This document shows positions 16,164-24,407 of a DNA stretch of 26,810 nt, in pieces (position 1 is the stretch's first letter; every line of letters begins with the position of its first letter). The notes beneath the pieces are model-generated. The model made no database searches. It had not been told where the DNA came from and worked only from the letters and a program-made list of their open reading frames with translations. Both the position numbers and the translations under genes were made by a program. This DNA comes from a virus: IMG/VR virus record IMGVR_UViG_3300010388_000035, positions 1 through 26,810 of that record; one strand, written 5' to 3'.

Positions 16164-17507
16164 ATGAGCGAAGTCAACTTAAATTTCGTAGTAGAAACTT
16201 ACGATGCTACCTTTACGGTAGAAAACGTTGACCTAACTTTCACTCCAACTGCGACTGAGTTAGGCATTTACACTGGTGGTTATGCTACAGCAGCCGGCAG
16301 TTCTGGACAAGTACAATATAACAATGGCGGGATACTAGCAGGTAACTCGCACCTTACATTCAATTCAACAACTAAAATATTAACAGTTGATAGTATCAAT
16401 TCAAACGCAACTATACTTGCTAACAATTTAGGTGCATCAAATACTCAAACAACTTTGTTAACTGTATATAATATGGCAACATTGGGTAACGTTGCTAACA
16501 TTAGAATTACCGGTGGCACAAGTACACAATCATTGAAAACATATGGCAATGGCGTAGTGTACTTTGGCAATACAACACCAGGTGGCAGTAACACACAATT
16601 GCAATACAACAATGCAGGTGAACTTGCAGGTATGGCAAACGTTACATACACTAGTGGTAAACTAAACTTAGGTCCAGTTGCATATGTTAAGATGACCGGT
16701 GGCTCTAACAACCAGTTTTTGAAAACTGACGGTAACGGTAATTTAAGTTTTAGTAGCACAACAACTGTGCCGGGTGGCAGTAACACACAACTTCAATATA
16801 ACAACAACGGCACAATTAGCGGAATAGCCAACGTAACATTTGCAAGTGGCAACTTGAGTTTAGGTAACGTTGCTAACGTTAAGATGACCGGCGGAACTAG
16901 TGGGCAAGTATTAAGTACAGACGGTACTGGCAATCTATCATGGATTACAGGCGGTGGCGGCGGCAATACATCAGCAGGTGGCTCTAATACGCAAATGCAA
17001 TACAATAATGCGGGTGTGCTAGGTGGAATGCCTACATTTACTTTCAATAACACTAGCAATCTTACTACCATGAGTGGTAACTTAGACATGACTGGTACAC
17101 CCACATTGCATCAAGGTAAGGAAAAGATTACTAGCAGCGGTACAAGTGGTGGAACTATCAACTTTAACATACTTGATTACGGTGCAATAGTTTGGTGCAC
17201 TACAGCATTAACTGGTAACCTATCAATTAACGTTAGAGGTGACGCAAGTACTACATTGGCAAGTCAATTAAGCAATTGGGAATCTATCACTATCGTATTG
17301 GGGACATCAGTTGGTACAACTATATATGTTCCAACAGCATTTAGTCTTGATGGCACAAGTACAACAGTTAGATGGGTAGGTGGAATTGCCCCTTCGTCAA
17401 CAAATATTTCAGCCGACTATTATGTTGTGTATACATACACTATCACTAGACAATTACTTGATAACTATCTAGTGTTAGGTAGTTTCACAGGATATCATTC
17501 AGGATAA
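16164..17507 (+). CDS. repeat tail fibre protein (cassette 1)
   Basis: A 447-residue fibre protein. The N-terminal 45 residues (NLNFVVETYDATFTVENV) are short beta strands likely to bind the adaptor. Then come four copies of a fibre repeat of about 60 residues built on GGSNTQLQYNN, ANVTF, SGNLSLGNVANVKM and TDGNGNLSF. The last third (about 310-447) is a distinct globular beta domain with TINFNILDYG and YYVVYTYTITRQLL, likely a tip or trimerisation domain. The repeat pattern is common in aquatic phage fibres. Part of its DNA is shared with the fibre gene at 19736. Confidence 0.78.
   Translation: MSEVNLNFVVETYDATFTVENVDLTFTPTATELGIYTGGYATAAGSSGQVQYNNGGILAGNSHLTFNSTTKILTVDSINSNATILANNLGASNTQTTLLTVYNMATLGNVANIRITGGTSTQSLKTYGNGVVYFGNTTPGGSNTQLQYNNAGELAGMANVTYTSGKLNLGPVAYVKMTGGSNNQFLKTDGNGNLSFSSTTTVPGGSNTQLQYNNNGTISGIANVTFASGNLSLGNVANVKMTGGTSGQVLSTDGTGNLSWITGGGGGNTSAGGSNTQMQYNNAGVLGGMPTFTFNNTSNLTTMSGNLDMTGTPTLHQGKEKITSSGTSGGTINFNILDYGAIVWCTTALTGNLSINVRGDASTTLASQLSNWESITIVLGTSVGTTIYVPTAFSLDGTSTTVRWVGGIAPSSTNISADYYVVYTYTITRQLLDNYLVLGSFTGYHSG
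16836..16865 (+). repeat. 30-bp exact repeat shared with the 878-aa fibre gene (copy 1)
   Basis: Thirty bases, identical to 22145-22174 in the second fibre gene 5.3 kb downstream, encode the fibre repeat core FASGNLSLG. Homology extends at lower identity on both sides. The shared stretch could allow recombination between the two fibre genes. Confidence 0.8.
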
Positions 17508-17512
17508 TATTA

Positions 17513-18865
17513 ATGCCATTTATTTCAACATACGGTACCTTTAGCGTTAGAGGGTTCGGGGGTTTAGGTGCAGGTAGCACCCCTCCTCCACCTTCAGGTA
17601 CTGCGCACATCGGATACACTACCGTTACTGATGGATTTATATTTGACATCATCATAGATTCAAGCAACAACATTATTGGTATCTATAATAACGACACTGC
17701 ACCTACTGGTGGTAGATATCTTTTTAAATATGGGCCAACTACAAGTTTAACATATTGGTTATTTGAAGACACTGGCACAAGAAGTTATGTACTAGCACAA
17801 GATAGTAGCGGTAATATATATGGCGCCGGCTCTATTAGTTTGTATACATCTGGTACACAATTTGGTACGTTAACTGATTATGGTACAGGTACACCATCAT
17901 GGGCAAGTCGTTATAGTTATATTATATCTAGTCCATATGAGTCATCAAACTTACCTAACTTTACAAACATATCCGTAGTAGGATCAAATGTAATTGGCAT
18001 GGGCGTTAAAGATTCTGGCACCGGTATTAGACGAGCATGGATATCAAGACCTGACACTAGTGGTAGTCTAGACCCCTACGTAGGTATGCCATATTATACT
18101 TACAATTATGGATCTAGTACAGGCGCAGCACCTTATACGATGAACGGTGGATGTGCAGCATTAGAAGTACCCTCACCCGGCTTATGTGGATTTGGCACGT
18201 TTAGTTCTGTGTATGATTCAATTACATATAAACGCAGTACAACTACTATTATACGTAAAGTGTTTGATGATACCGCGGGTACATATGCCTATGTAGCCAC
18301 AAGTATTACTAGCGGTGGTAACACATACGTGGGTATCGCACGAATTCTTAAATCAACTAGAACAGTTTCCAATAGTTATACTTTTGCTACTAGCGGTACT
18401 AGCAATCAAGTTACCGGTTTTCATGTAGATACTACGAATAGTTATATCTATATTTCATATACAAGTTTGACTGAAACAAGCGTTGATAGAATTACTAAGT
18501 TCAACCTATCAGGGTCACCCGTATGGACACGCACATTGAAGCAAGCAAGTGGCGCGGCCTTGGGTATAAAGAAGATTGTTTCAAGTCCAGATGGCGAACG
18601 TTATTATCTATTAAGTGATACTGAGATATTTGAATTCCCTGCAGACGGATCAATACCGACACCAGGATCATACACAGTTAATGGTGTTACATATACATAT
18701 GGTTCAACTGGTACTGCATGGACGAATGGTACAACTAGCAACCTAGTACTAGCGTCATTGAACTTTACCGAGTATGCTAACTATCCAGACACTGCAACTA
18801 ATTCTACGTTGTCAGTTTCATCATCAACTGATTCAAGTGGAATCACATGGGCTGGAATAGGTTAA
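17513..18865 (+). CDS. propeller-like receptor-binding protein candidate
   Basis: A 450-residue protein following the repeat fibre of cassette 1. A short N-terminal segment with GFGGLGAGS and a PPPP linker (1-28) may dock to the fibre. The rest has recurring blade-like turns: DSSNNIIGIY, DSSGNIYGAG, VGSNVIGMG, TSGGNTYVGIA, TNSYIYISY and SPDGERYYLLS, consistent with a beta-propeller of six or seven blades. It is rich in S, T, G and Y with almost no K, typical of exposed phage tip proteins. I infer host receptor binding from position and fold; the sequence alone does not prove it. Confidence 0.6.
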   Translation: MPFISTYGTFSVRGFGGLGAGSTPPPPSGTAHIGYTTVTDGFIFDIIIDSSNNIIGIYNNDTAPTGGRYLFKYGPTTSLTYWLFEDTGTRSYVLAQDSSGNIYGAGSISLYTSGTQFGTLTDYGTGTPSWASRYSYIISSPYESSNLPNFTNISVVGSNVIGMGVKDSGTGIRRAWISRPDTSGSLDPYVGMPYYTYNYGSSTGAAPYTMNGGCAALEVPSPGLCGFGTFSSVYDSITYKRSTTTIIRKVFDDTAGTYAYVATSITSGGNTYVGIARILKSTRTVSNSYTFATSGTSNQVTGFHVDTTNSYIYISYTSLTETSVDRITKFNLSGSPVWTRTLKQASGAALGIKKIVSSPDGERYYLLSDTEIFEFPADGSIPTPGSYTVNGVTYTYGSTGTAWTNGTTSNLVLASLNFTEYANYPDTATNSTLSVSSSTDSSGITWAGIG

Positions 18866-18876
18866 CACCTATTTTT
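18856..18876 (+). terminator. intrinsic terminator over the stop of the propeller-like gene
   Basis: AATAGGT (18856-18862) pairs perfectly with ACCTATT (18867-18873) around TAAC, whose TAA is the stop codon. A further TTT follows, giving a run of five T. Two possible G-T pairs extend the base. It ends fibre cassette 1 just before the late box at 18881. Confidence 0.7.
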
Positions 18877-18880
18877 CAGT

Positions 18881-18892
18881 AAACGATAAATA
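18881..18892 (+). promoter_or_regulatory. late promoter box AAACGATAAATA, fibre cassette 2
   Basis: Identical over 12 bases to the box at 15661-15672. It follows the terminator by a few bases and lies 71 bases before the start at 18964. T4-type initiation would give a leader from about 18898 that contains the hairpin at 18904-18930. Confidence 0.58.
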
Positions 18893-18903
18893 GTTATATC
18901 ACG

Positions 18904-18930
18904 CTTACAACGCAATGGGGTGCTTGTAAG
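18904..18930 (+). promoter_or_regulatory. leader hairpin of fibre cassette 2
   Basis: CTTACAA pairs with TTGTAAG and GCA with TGC around ATGGGG, with one bulged C: ten pairs in all. It starts about six bases after the predicted transcript start and lies upstream of the ribosome site GAGGAGA, so it probably protects or tunes this mRNA. It is not followed by a T-run. Confidence 0.5.
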
Positions 18931-18963
18931 TTATTATGCACGAAGGCAGAGGAGAAACTTACT

Positions 18964-19734
18964 ATGGCAAAATTCGCCAACGATACCCTTATTCAGGTAG
19001 CCGGCTTTGATGGACAAATCTTAGCGCAGGAAATGGTCTACGACCAAAAAGATTTCTGGAACATGACATGGAGCACAAAGATTGGCTCTGCTGTTACACC
19101 AGTTGATTTAACAGGCGTTACGATTAGTGCACAAATCATCCGCAGACAACTAAGTGACGTTGTTGATGGTCGTTATGGTTTAGAGTTTCAAATTAGTGAT
19201 TATCCCGCATATCCATTAACATGGGGTACTGCAAGTGGTGTATTTTTCTCTGGGTCATCATCTATTACTAATGCATATACAATCACTGGTACTAACCCTA
19301 ATCTAGAAGTAGGTGATCCTGTACAATTTGATGGAGGCGTATTCGGTGGCGTTGTAGCAAATACAACATATTATATCAAATCACTACCAACATCAATGAG
19401 TTTTACGCTTAGTGAAACATTAGGTGGCCCAACATTCCAATTATCAACTGATACAGGTTCCATGTATCTAATGTTACCTGCTACATATGGGCCTGAACCA
19501 GTTAACTTAACAATCACTAATCGTATTAATGACCAAGGCAAATTTACGTTAGTTATTGACGATGATGTTTGGGGAGTTCTTGCAACTGATCCTGAATTGA
19601 ATATCAATGCAACTGATCCTGTAGGATTCAGTGGGCGCATTAAATTAAGTTTCCCTAGCGCTGGATCAACTCCAGCATATGACGAACAAATCTTCTTGTT
19701 GTTCTTGATCCGTAGTGACGGTGTGGTGAACTAA
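18964..19734 (+). CDS. fibre adaptor with inserted FCCH-like domain (cassette 2)
   Basis: A 256-residue protein at the head of the second fibre unit. The N-terminal part (DFWNMTWSTKIGSAVTPVDL) and the C-terminal strands (FTLVIDDDVWGVL, DEQIFLLFLIRSDG) form an Ig/BppU-like adaptor. Between them, at about 85-165, is a domain with VGDPVQFDG, ANTTYYIKSL and MSFTLSETLGG, the pattern of E1-FCCH-like modules found in aquatic phage structural proteins. The cassette 1 adaptor lacks this module and is 100 residues shorter. It probably docks the 878-residue fibre to the tail tip. GAGGAGA lies upstream of the start. Confidence 0.58.
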   Translation: MAKFANDTLIQVAGFDGQILAQEMVYDQKDFWNMTWSTKIGSAVTPVDLTGVTISAQIIRRQLSDVVDGRYGLEFQISDYPAYPLTWGTASGVFFSGSSSITNAYTITGTNPNLEVGDPVQFDGGVFGGVVANTTYYIKSLPTSMSFTLSETLGGPTFQLSTDTGSMYLMLPATYGPEPVNLTITNRINDQGKFTLVIDDDVWGVLATDPELNINATDPVGFSGRIKLSFPSAGSTPAYDEQIFLLFLIRSDGVVN

Positions 19735-19735
19735 A

Positions 19736-22372
19736 ATGGCTACATTAGTTAATGTAACCCCTGCTAGCCAAATATCAACTGTTGAAGTTATTAACAGAGA
19801 CCTTATTGTTACTGTACAAAAGGAAATTAAAACAGTTGATATCGTTGTTGAAGCAAGAAACACTATTGAATTACTGATTAGCCGTGCTGTTAGTCCTGGT
19901 GTCGTTTCCATATATGGTAGCGAGAACATTAACGTATCAGGACATACAGGTAACGTAACAGTTAGTTTCACAAGTCCTAATGGTTTTGCATCAGGTGGTA
20001 ACATCAGTGCACCATACTTCCTAGGTAACGTTGTTGGTAACATCAGTGGTAACATTGTTGTGCCCGGCTTGCAAGGAGACGTATTGTTTAACGACAGTGG
20101 CAATGCTGGTGCAAGTGACAATCTTCAATTCAACAAAACTTCTAATGTATTAACTGTTACTGGTAACATCGTTGCCAATACAATCACTGCTAACGTGAAT
20201 GGTACAGTAATAGGTAATATTCAACCTACTTACGTGCTTGGTAATTTGATTCCAAGCAGCAACGTTACATACAATTTAGGTAACAGCACAAACAGATTCA
20301 AAGATTTGTATTTGGCTGGCAATACAATCTACTTAGGTAACTATCAGATTGATACCAATAGTAGTGGTATCACCATGAGTGGCAATTTAACTGTAGGTAA
20401 TATTGTTACTACTGGAAAACTAAGCGGCGATGGAAGTTTGATTAGCAATATTTCAGGTGCTAACATCACAGGCACAGTAGCCAATGCAACATACTCAGTT
20501 AACTCAGGTACTGCTTATTCAGTTAGTGGTAGTAACGTATCTGGCACAGTAGCCAATGCAACATACTCGGTTAACTCAGGTACTGCATATAGTGTTTCTG
20601 GTTCTAATGTATCCGGTCAAGTAGCAAACAGTTTGGTCGCCGGAACTGTTTACACTAATGCACAACCAAATATTACATCAGTAGGTTCATTAACAAGTCT
20701 AACAGTAGCAGGTGATGCTACTGTTGCAGGTAATCTTGCAATTAACGGTAACCTAACATACGTTAACGTTACAAACTTAAACGTTCAAGATCCTGTGATT
20801 GAAATGGGCGGCGGACCTAATGGCGCGCCACTCACAATCAACGATGGCAAAGACAGAGGAACATTACTTCATTACTACACTACCGAACCTATCAATGCGT
20901 TTATGGGTTGGGACAACAGTGGTAGTGAATTCATCTTTGGTTCTAACATAACAAATACAAATGATGTTATCACAGTTAATAATTATGGTAACGTTCATGC
21001 TAACTATTTTAAGGGTAATGCTAGTGAGTTAACTGGTACTATTGCTAATGCTAACTATGCCGCATATGCAGGCACAGCATATTCAGTAGATGGTAGTAAC
21101 GTATCCGGCACAGTTGCTAATGCAGCACACGCTACAGTTAGCGATTCAGCAAATAGTGTCGCAGGAGCCGATGTTACTGGTCAGGTAGGTAATGCATTAA
21201 TTGCCGGAACTGTTTACACTAATGCACAACCAAACATCACTAGTGTTGGTACACTAATTGACTTAGATGTGACAGGAAACGTAAGTGCAGGAAATATTAA
21301 GTCCGATAATCTATTGTACGCTAATGGTGACCCTTATGTGTTTACTACTAACGCAGCCGGAACGAATACCCAAGTACAATTTAATGATGATGATAGTTTT
21401 GCTGGTGATGTTAATTTAACATTCAATAAAACAACAGGTACATTAACAAGTTTATATTTGGCTGGTGAAGGTGGTAATATCACCAGCATTTTAGGTACAA
21501 ACGTTTCAGGTGCAGTTGCCTTAGCAACTAATGCTACATCTGCTGATACTGCAACTGTTTCATATACTGCATATTCAGTAGATGGTAGTAACGTATCAGG
21601 GTCAGTAGACAATGCGATTTATGCATCAAGTGCAGGTACTGCGTCACTAGCCGACTACGCAACAGCGGCAGGCACTGCATCAAACGCAGATAATGCATAC
21701 AGTGTTGATGGTGCTAACGTTGTAGGTGAAGTTGCTAACGCAGGATTCGCATCAATTTCTAGTACAACATACGCAGTTGATGGGGCCAACGTATCCGGTG
21801 CAGTAGCCAATGCAACATATGCAACAAGCGCAGGTACTAGTGATATCGCTACTACTGCATATTCAGTAGACGGCGCAAACGTTGTAGGTGAAGTAGCCAA
21901 TGCAACTTATGCAACAAGTGCAGGAACTAGTGATATCGCTACTACTGCATATTCAGTTGATGTGGCAAACGTATCTGGCATCGGCAACATTGCAACCATT
22001 AACTTAGACGGTAACATAAGCAACGTTCTTTCTGGTGATGGCACATTCATTGCTATGTCAGGTGGCGGCGGTGGTACTCCAGGTGGGAGTGATACTCAAT
22101 TACAATACAATAATGCAGGATCATTTGGTGGCATTGCTAACGTTACATTTGCAAGTGGCAACTTGAGTTTAGGTGATGTTGCTAACGTTAAGGTAGCCGG
22201 CGGCATAGGTAACACATTCATCAGTACAGACGGTGCTGGTAATTTGTCATTTCAAACTATTACTAGTAATTTAACTGTGGGCACTAGAGCAACAGCAGTA
22301 AATATTGGAATCAGTAATTACACAATGAATGTTGAATCAAGAACTGGTAACGTAACAGTTAACGTCAACTAA
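19736..22372 (+). CDS. large repeat tail fibre protein (cassette 2)
   Basis: An 878-residue fibre built of beta repeats. The N-terminal 70 residues (VTPASQISTVEVINRDLIV) are probably the docking part. Repeats include YSVSGSNVSGTVANATY (many copies), QVxNxLxAGTVYTNAQPNITS (two copies), and QVQFN/QLQYNN units at about 540 and 785. A central domain (about 340-420; VQDPVIEMGGG and NDGKDRGTLL) is one I associate with tail fibre or structural proteins of T4-like cyanophages. Composition is very rich in A, G, N, S, T and V with few charges. No chaperone domain is visible at the end, so trimerisation may need other proteins such as the tail assembly protein at 25793. Confidence 0.82.
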   Translation: MATLVNVTPASQISTVEVINRDLIVTVQKEIKTVDIVVEARNTIELLISRAVSPGVVSIYGSENINVSGHTGNVTVSFTSPNGFASGGNISAPYFLGNVVGNISGNIVVPGLQGDVLFNDSGNAGASDNLQFNKTSNVLTVTGNIVANTITANVNGTVIGNIQPTYVLGNLIPSSNVTYNLGNSTNRFKDLYLAGNTIYLGNYQIDTNSSGITMSGNLTVGNIVTTGKLSGDGSLISNISGANITGTVANATYSVNSGTAYSVSGSNVSGTVANATYSVNSGTAYSVSGSNVSGQVANSLVAGTVYTNAQPNITSVGSLTSLTVAGDATVAGNLAINGNLTYVNVTNLNVQDPVIEMGGGPNGAPLTINDGKDRGTLLHYYTTEPINAFMGWDNSGSEFIFGSNITNTNDVITVNNYGNVHANYFKGNASELTGTIANANYAAYAGTAYSVDGSNVSGTVANAAHATVSDSANSVAGADVTGQVGNALIAGTVYTNAQPNITSVGTLIDLDVTGNVSAGNIKSDNLLYANGDPYVFTTNAAGTNTQVQFNDDDSFAGDVNLTFNKTTGTLTSLYLAGEGGNITSILGTNVSGAVALATNATSADTATVSYTAYSVDGSNVSGSVDNAIYASSAGTASLADYATAAGTASNADNAYSVDGANVVGEVANAGFASISSTTYAVDGANVSGAVANATYATSAGTSDIATTAYSVDGANVVGEVANATYATSAGTSDIATTAYSVDVANVSGIGNIATINLDGNISNVLSGDGTFIAMSGGGGGTPGGSDTQLQYNNAGSFGGIANVTFASGNLSLGDVANVKVAGGIGNTFISTDGAGNLSFQTITSNLTVGTRATAVNIGISNYTMNVESRTGNVTVNVN
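20471..20586 (+). repeat. tandem 72-bp coding repeat in the large fibre gene
   Basis: A 44-base segment (20471-20514) recurs at 20543-20586 with one mismatch, giving a 24-codon period. It encodes the GTVANATYSVNSGTA repeat. Such near-identical copies are prone to copy number change by slippage or recombination. Confidence 0.8.
20639..20670 (+). repeat. 32-bp exact repeat in the large fibre gene (copy 1; copy 2 at 21203-21234)
   Basis: Thirty-two identical bases occur here and at 21203-21234. They encode AGTVYTNAQPN. A diverged copy of the same peptide (AGTVYTSAQPN) is in the gene at 23805, so this module has spread between fibre genes. Confidence 0.8.
21803..21958 (+). repeat. tandem 90-bp coding repeat in the large fibre gene
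   Basis: A 66-base segment (21803-21868) recurs at 21893-21958 with four mismatches, a period of 90 bases or 30 codons. It encodes VANATYATSAGTSDIATTAYSV. The reading frame is kept across the repeats. Confidence 0.8.
22145..22174 (+). repeat. 30-bp exact repeat shared with the 447-aa fibre gene (copy 2)
   Basis: Identical to 16836-16865 in the fibre gene of cassette 1. It encodes FASGNLSLG in the QLQYNN repeat near the C-terminus. Confidence 0.8.
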
Positions 22373-22381
22373 GAGAATAAC

Positions 22382-23032
22382 ATGACAAACAGATATCCAT
22401 TAATCATTAACTCAGCATCTAGTCAAATACAAGAATTAGCCAGTGGCGATAAACTAGATTTGTCTAGTTCAGGTATTACAAACTTGACTATCGGTAACTT
22501 AACTGTTACCGGTGGTTCTAGTGGTCAATATATTCAAACTGACGGTACAGGCAATTTAACATTTGCATCAGTATCAGTGAGTCCTGCAGGTAGCAATACA
22601 CAAATACAATACAATAATAACGGAACCCTCGCAGGCTCAGCAAACTTAGTTTTCAATAATAGTTCAAACACACTAACTGTTACCAACATAGTTCCATCAA
22701 ACAATATTACATTAAAGAAGTTTGGCGAAACAGTTGTTGCTGGTGGTAGTACTGGTGCTGCTACATTAACACCCGATGCAAGTGCTGGTTCAATATACCA
22801 ATATACAGTTACTGGTGCAATTACATTAAGTGCATTGAGTAACGCAGTAGCGGGTACAAGTATGACAATCATCTTAACGCAAGGTGGCGCAGGCAGTTAT
22901 GTGCTTACTTCAACAATGAAGTTTGCAGGTGGCACTAAAACTTTAAGTACCGCAGTAGGTGCGATAGATATTATCAGTGTGTTCTACGATGGTTCAACAT
23001 ACTACGCAAGTTTAACAAAAGGTTACGCATAA
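22382..23032 (+). CDS. short tail fibre protein, paralogue A
   Basis: A 216-residue fibre protein. Its N-terminus (YPLIINSASSQIQELASGDKLDL) matches that of the gene at 23805 and is a common N-terminal docking motif in aquatic phage fibres. One QIQYNNNGTLAGSANL repeat follows (about 75-110). The C-terminal domain (about 120-216; YQYTVTGAITLSAL, GSYVLTSTMKFAGGTKTL, DGSTYYASLTKGYA) is a compact beta tip also related to 23805. It lies ten bases after the large fibre and one base before a LamG gene, so they probably form one fibre complex. Confidence 0.72.
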   Translation: MTNRYPLIINSASSQIQELASGDKLDLSSSGITNLTIGNLTVTGGSSGQYIQTDGTGNLTFASVSVSPAGSNTQIQYNNNGTLAGSANLVFNNSSNTLTVTNIVPSNNITLKKFGETVVAGGSTGAATLTPDASAGSIYQYTVTGAITLSALSNAVAGTSMTIILTQGGAGSYVLTSTMKFAGGTKTLSTAVGAIDIISVFYDGSTYYASLTKGYA

Positions 23033-23033
23033 C

Positions 23034-23795
23034 ATGTTTGCAGCAAGAGGTGGCTTTCTAGCACAACCTGTAGCCAGTGGTGGCGGCACTAGCATGTTCT
23101 TACCCAAGAGCACTGTATCAAGTCCTGCACCTAGAGTTTATTGTACCGGTACTACTGCATTGATACAATGGTATGCAAGTACAGGTTATACTTTAGAATA
23201 TTGGGTGTATGTTCCAACGTTCTCGCCCTGGAGTGGTACATGGACAGGTGCTGGTAACCATAACGGTACTGGTATTGACTACTGGACAATCTTTCCAGGT
23301 GCTAGTGGTTCATTATCATTCTATGCATACCCGGTGGCAACATACACTACACCAACGTCTGTTATTGCAACAAACACATGGACTCATGTTGCAGTGAGCG
23401 TACAATATAGTTCACCAAACGTAACATTTAGAATGTTTGTTAATGGTGTTGCACAAGCAATTAACGGTGGTGGTACTAGTGTTACAAACACTGCATCCGC
23501 ATATCAGTCTAATGCAGGTACTGGATTCAGCATTGGTCAACGTAGTACTGGTGTGGGTAGCAATAGTTTCTATGTTGACGATTTGCGTGTAAGTAACATT
23601 GCCCGTTATGTGTCAAACTTTACCCCACCTACTAGTCCGTTCACTACTGATGGCAACACATTATTGTTAATGAGCATGGATGGTACTAATGGTTCAACCG
23701 GACCTTTCATTGATTCAAGTAGTTTCAACAGATCCTTTACTAACTCAACTAGTACACCTCGCACTACAATTTCATCAGCACAATCTAAATTCTAA
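23034..23795 (+). CDS. single LamG (concanavalin A-like) tip protein
   Basis: A 253-residue protein. After a short N-terminal segment (ARGGFLAQPVASGGG) comes one LamG domain (about 40-205): YTLEYWVY, WTHVAVS, FVNGVAQ, then VDDLRVSNIARY and NFTPPTSPF. LamG/concanavalin-like domains bind sugars or act as adhesion modules. It directly follows the short fibre and probably sits at a fibre end. Receptor binding is inferred. Confidence 0.78.
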   Translation: MFAARGGFLAQPVASGGGTSMFLPKSTVSSPAPRVYCTGTTALIQWYASTGYTLEYWVYVPTFSPWSGTWTGAGNHNGTGIDYWTIFPGASGSLSFYAYPVATYTTPTSVIATNTWTHVAVSVQYSSPNVTFRMFVNGVAQAINGGGTSVTNTASAYQSNAGTGFSIGQRSTGVGSNSFYVDDLRVSNIARYVSNFTPPTSPFTTDGNTLLLMSMDGTNGSTGPFIDSSSFNRSFTNSTSTPRTTISSAQSKF

Positions 23796-23804
23796 GGATA
23801 AAAT

Positions 23805-24407
23805 ATGGCAAACTATTTCCCATTAATCGTAAACACATCAACAAGTCGCATTGCCGAATTACCATCGGGTGATAACTTAGATTTGTCTGGGTCAAACATT
23901 AGCAACGTAGGTAACATTACAGTTGCAAGTACAGTTACAGCAACTACATTTAGTGGTAGTATCGCAGGATCAGGTGTGACTGGTCAAGTAGGTAATGCAT
24001 TAATAGCAGGCACAGTATACACAAGTGCTCAACCAAACATTACTAGTACAGGTACATTGACAAGTGTATATGCTACCCAATATGTTGAAACAAGAACAGC
24101 ACCTACATTAAGTGGCAGCGCATTAACGCTTGACTTGAGTTTAAGTAACGTGTTTGATGTTTCATTATCAGCGAGTGTCTCAACACTAACAATCTCAAAT
24201 GCTCCTACAACAGGCAAGGCATATGGATTTACACTCAAGGTAAACATCACGGGTAGTTATACAATCACATGGCCCGCAAGTGTTAAATGGCCAAGTGGCA
24301 CTGCACCTACACTAACTACAACAAGTGGTAAAGTAGATGTATTTGAGTTCTTTACCGTTGATGGTGGAACAACATATTACGCATTCGTAGCAGGTCAGAA
24401 CCTATGA
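23805..24407 (+). CDS. short tail fibre protein, paralogue B
   Basis: A 200-residue paralogue of the gene at 22382: same N-terminus (FPLIVNTSTSRIAELPSGDNLDL) and same kind of C-terminal beta domain (GSYTITWPASVKWPSGTAPTL, DGGTTYYAFVAGQNL). In place of the QYNN repeat it has the GQVGNALIAGTVYTSAQPNI module of the large fibre, so it is a mosaic. AAGGA precedes the start; its TGA overlaps the next ATG (ATGA). Confidence 0.75.
   Translation: MANYFPLIVNTSTSRIAELPSGDNLDLSGSNISNVGNITVASTVTATTFSGSIAGSGVTGQVGNALIAGTVYTSAQPNITSTGTLTSVYATQYVETRTAPTLSGSALTLDLSLSNVFDVSLSASVSTLTISNAPTTGKAYGFTLKVNITGSYTITWPASVKWPSGTAPTLTTTSGKVDVFEFFTVDGGTTYYAFVAGQNL

Noticed and set aside
16445-17104. Two - strand open frames rich in P, L and V opposite the repeat fibre.
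   Set aside because: They arise from the reverse complement of N/G/T-rich fibre repeats and have no start signals or family resemblance.
20471-21958. Regularly spaced repeats that might suggest a CRISPR array.
   Set aside because: The repeats are in-frame coding repeats of a fibre gene, with periods of 72 and 90 bases, and have no unique spacers or leader.
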